Source: Bacillota bacterium
GTDB taxonomy: Bacteria; Bacillota; Clostridia; Lachnospirales; Anaerotignaceae
Direction: 5' to 3'
Assembly (NCBI GenBank): GCA_017547125.1
Contig: JAFYQL010000127.1
Location: forward strand, 1-5,296
Length of the DNA: 5,296 nt
Below, piece by piece: positions 4,590 through 5,296 of the stretch. Both the position numbers and the translations under genes were made by a program. Under the pieces are notes generated by a model. It was not told where the DNA came from, made no database searches, and worked only from the letters and a program-made list of their open reading frames with translations. Within the stretch, counting starts at the first letter, position 1; each line of letters starts with the position of its first letter.

Positions 4590-5296
4590 ATGAAAAAAAC
4601 AATAATTTCACTGTTTTCACTTTTTGTAATAATAAGCCTTGTGTCAATGCCCTCACAACTGCTTACGGCAGCCTCTGAAGGCATTGATATATGGCTTTTT
4701 TCTGTTTTTCCATCACTTTTTCCTTTTATGGTATCCTGCAATATGCTTATACTGTGCGGCACTGCACAATATTTTGGAAAAGTTTTTTCTCTCCCCTTCC
4801 GCAAGGCTTTCGGCATTTCATCAAATGGTGCTTTTGCACTTTTCACCGGGCTTTTGTGCGGATATCCTATGGGTGCAAAAACAACTGCCTCTTTGTACCA
4901 AAACCATCTTATTTCTTCAGACGAAGCCAATGAACTTCTTTACTTCACCACCAACGCTGGGCCGGCATTTATTGTTTCAGCCGTAGCAGCAAAACTATTA
5001 AACAATGCTTCCCTGGGATATACCATACTTTTTTCCACCATAAGCGCAAACCTGATAACAGGCATTGTCGTCTGCAATTTTTCTCCACGTATCAAAAATC
5101 CTTATGCCGTGTTTTCCTGCGAAAACTGCGACAGTTTATCCTTCATACTTGCCGACAGTATTGTTTCAGCTTTAAAATCCATAACAGTTTTCGGCGGATA
5201 TATAATATTTTTCTGTGTTGTAACCAAAATAATGGATATACTTAAAATTGCAGATTACATCTGCTTTTCTGTTCCACATCATAAAGAAACCACAAA
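4590..5296 (+). CDS. ylbJ: Sporulation integral membrane protein YlbJ-like (N-terminal 235 codons; cut by window end)
   Basis: The frame is open from the ATG at 4590-4592 to the window edge and encodes a strongly hydrophobic protein beginning MKKTIISLFSLFVIISLVSM. Likely membrane segments are around residues 5-22, 33-56, 80-97, 120-137, 143-163 and 193-216. Family-like blocks are GIDIWLFSVFPSLFPFMVSC (31-50), FTGLLCGYPMGAKTTASL (85-102), SSDEANELLYFTTNAGPAFI (109-128). The GYPMGA and NAGPAFI motifs are what I expect of YlbJ, whose family carries the nucleoside-recognition (Gate) fold. In Bacillus, YlbJ is made in the mother cell under sigma-E and is needed for normal spores; its substrate is unknown. 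A modest site, AAAGGA (4578-4583), lies 6 nt before the ATG. It follows tmcAL by 42 nt and may be co-transcribed with it or use its own promoter. Bacillus YlbJ is about 400 residues, so nearly half is missing here. Confidence 0.85.
   Translation, partial: MKKTIISLFSLFVIISLVSMPSQLLTAASEGIDIWLFSVFPSLFPFMVSCNMLILCGTAQYFGKVFSLPFRKAFGISSNGAFALFTGLLCGYPMGAKTTASLYQNHLISSDEANELLYFTTNAGPAFIVSAVAAKLLNNASLGYTILFSTISANLITGIVVCNFSPRIKNPYAVFSCENCDSLSFILADSIVSALKSITVFGGYIIFFCVVTKIMDILKIADYICFSVPHHKETT

Noticed and set aside
4544..4930. 128-codon open frame on the minus strand over the start of ylbJ
   Set aside because: The plus strand encodes a conserved YlbJ-like membrane protein here; the reverse frame shows no family motif.

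Overview
This window looks like core chromosome of a low-G+C Gram-positive anaerobe, most likely a spore-forming member of the Clostridia. The evidence is the AT-rich composition (roughly 40% G+C by eye), strong AGGAGG-type ribosome binding sites, near-consensus sigma-A promoters, a Pta-AckA acetate pathway, and a YlbJ-type sporulation membrane protein. The gene neighbourhood (ylbJ, tmcAL/ylbM, yceD/ylbN, rpmF, plsX) resembles the ylb region of Bacillus subtilis, with pta-ackA inserted in the middle. From memory, that arrangement also occurs in clostridia; I could not check it here.

Layout. On the minus strand, reading right to left, are pta (phosphate acetyltransferase), ackA (acetate kinase), yceD (DUF177), rpmF (ribosomal protein L32) and the first 15 codons of plsX. 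On the plus strand, diverging from pta, are tmcAL (tRNA-Met cytidine acetate ligase) and the N-terminal 235 codons of ylbJ, cut by the window end. A 225-bp divergent control region (3111-3335) separates the two arms.

Transcription units as read from sequence. (1) pta-ackA starts from a TTGAGA-N17-TATAAT promoter with a good UP element and a leader of about 100 nt containing inverted repeats. (2) yceD-rpmF starts from a full-consensus TTGACA-N17-TATAAT promoter lying in the ackA-yceD gap. An 11-bp terminator hairpin follows rpmF, only 24 nt before the plsX start, so plsX is probably expressed by read-through. (3) tmcAL has an extended -10 promoter. ylbJ follows 42 nt later and has a candidate sporulation (sigma-E-like) promoter overlapping the end of tmcAL.

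How the genes fit together. Pta and AckA convert acetyl-CoA through acetyl-phosphate to acetate with ATP formation. TmcAL uses acetate and ATP to acetylate the anticodon wobble cytidine of elongator tRNA-Met. yceD and rpmF serve the large ribosomal subunit, and plsX opens phospholipid synthesis. The window therefore groups acetate/acyl metabolism with translation genes. I see no mobile element, CRISPR array, tRNA, rRNA, or clearly undescribed system. The most interesting signals are regulatory.
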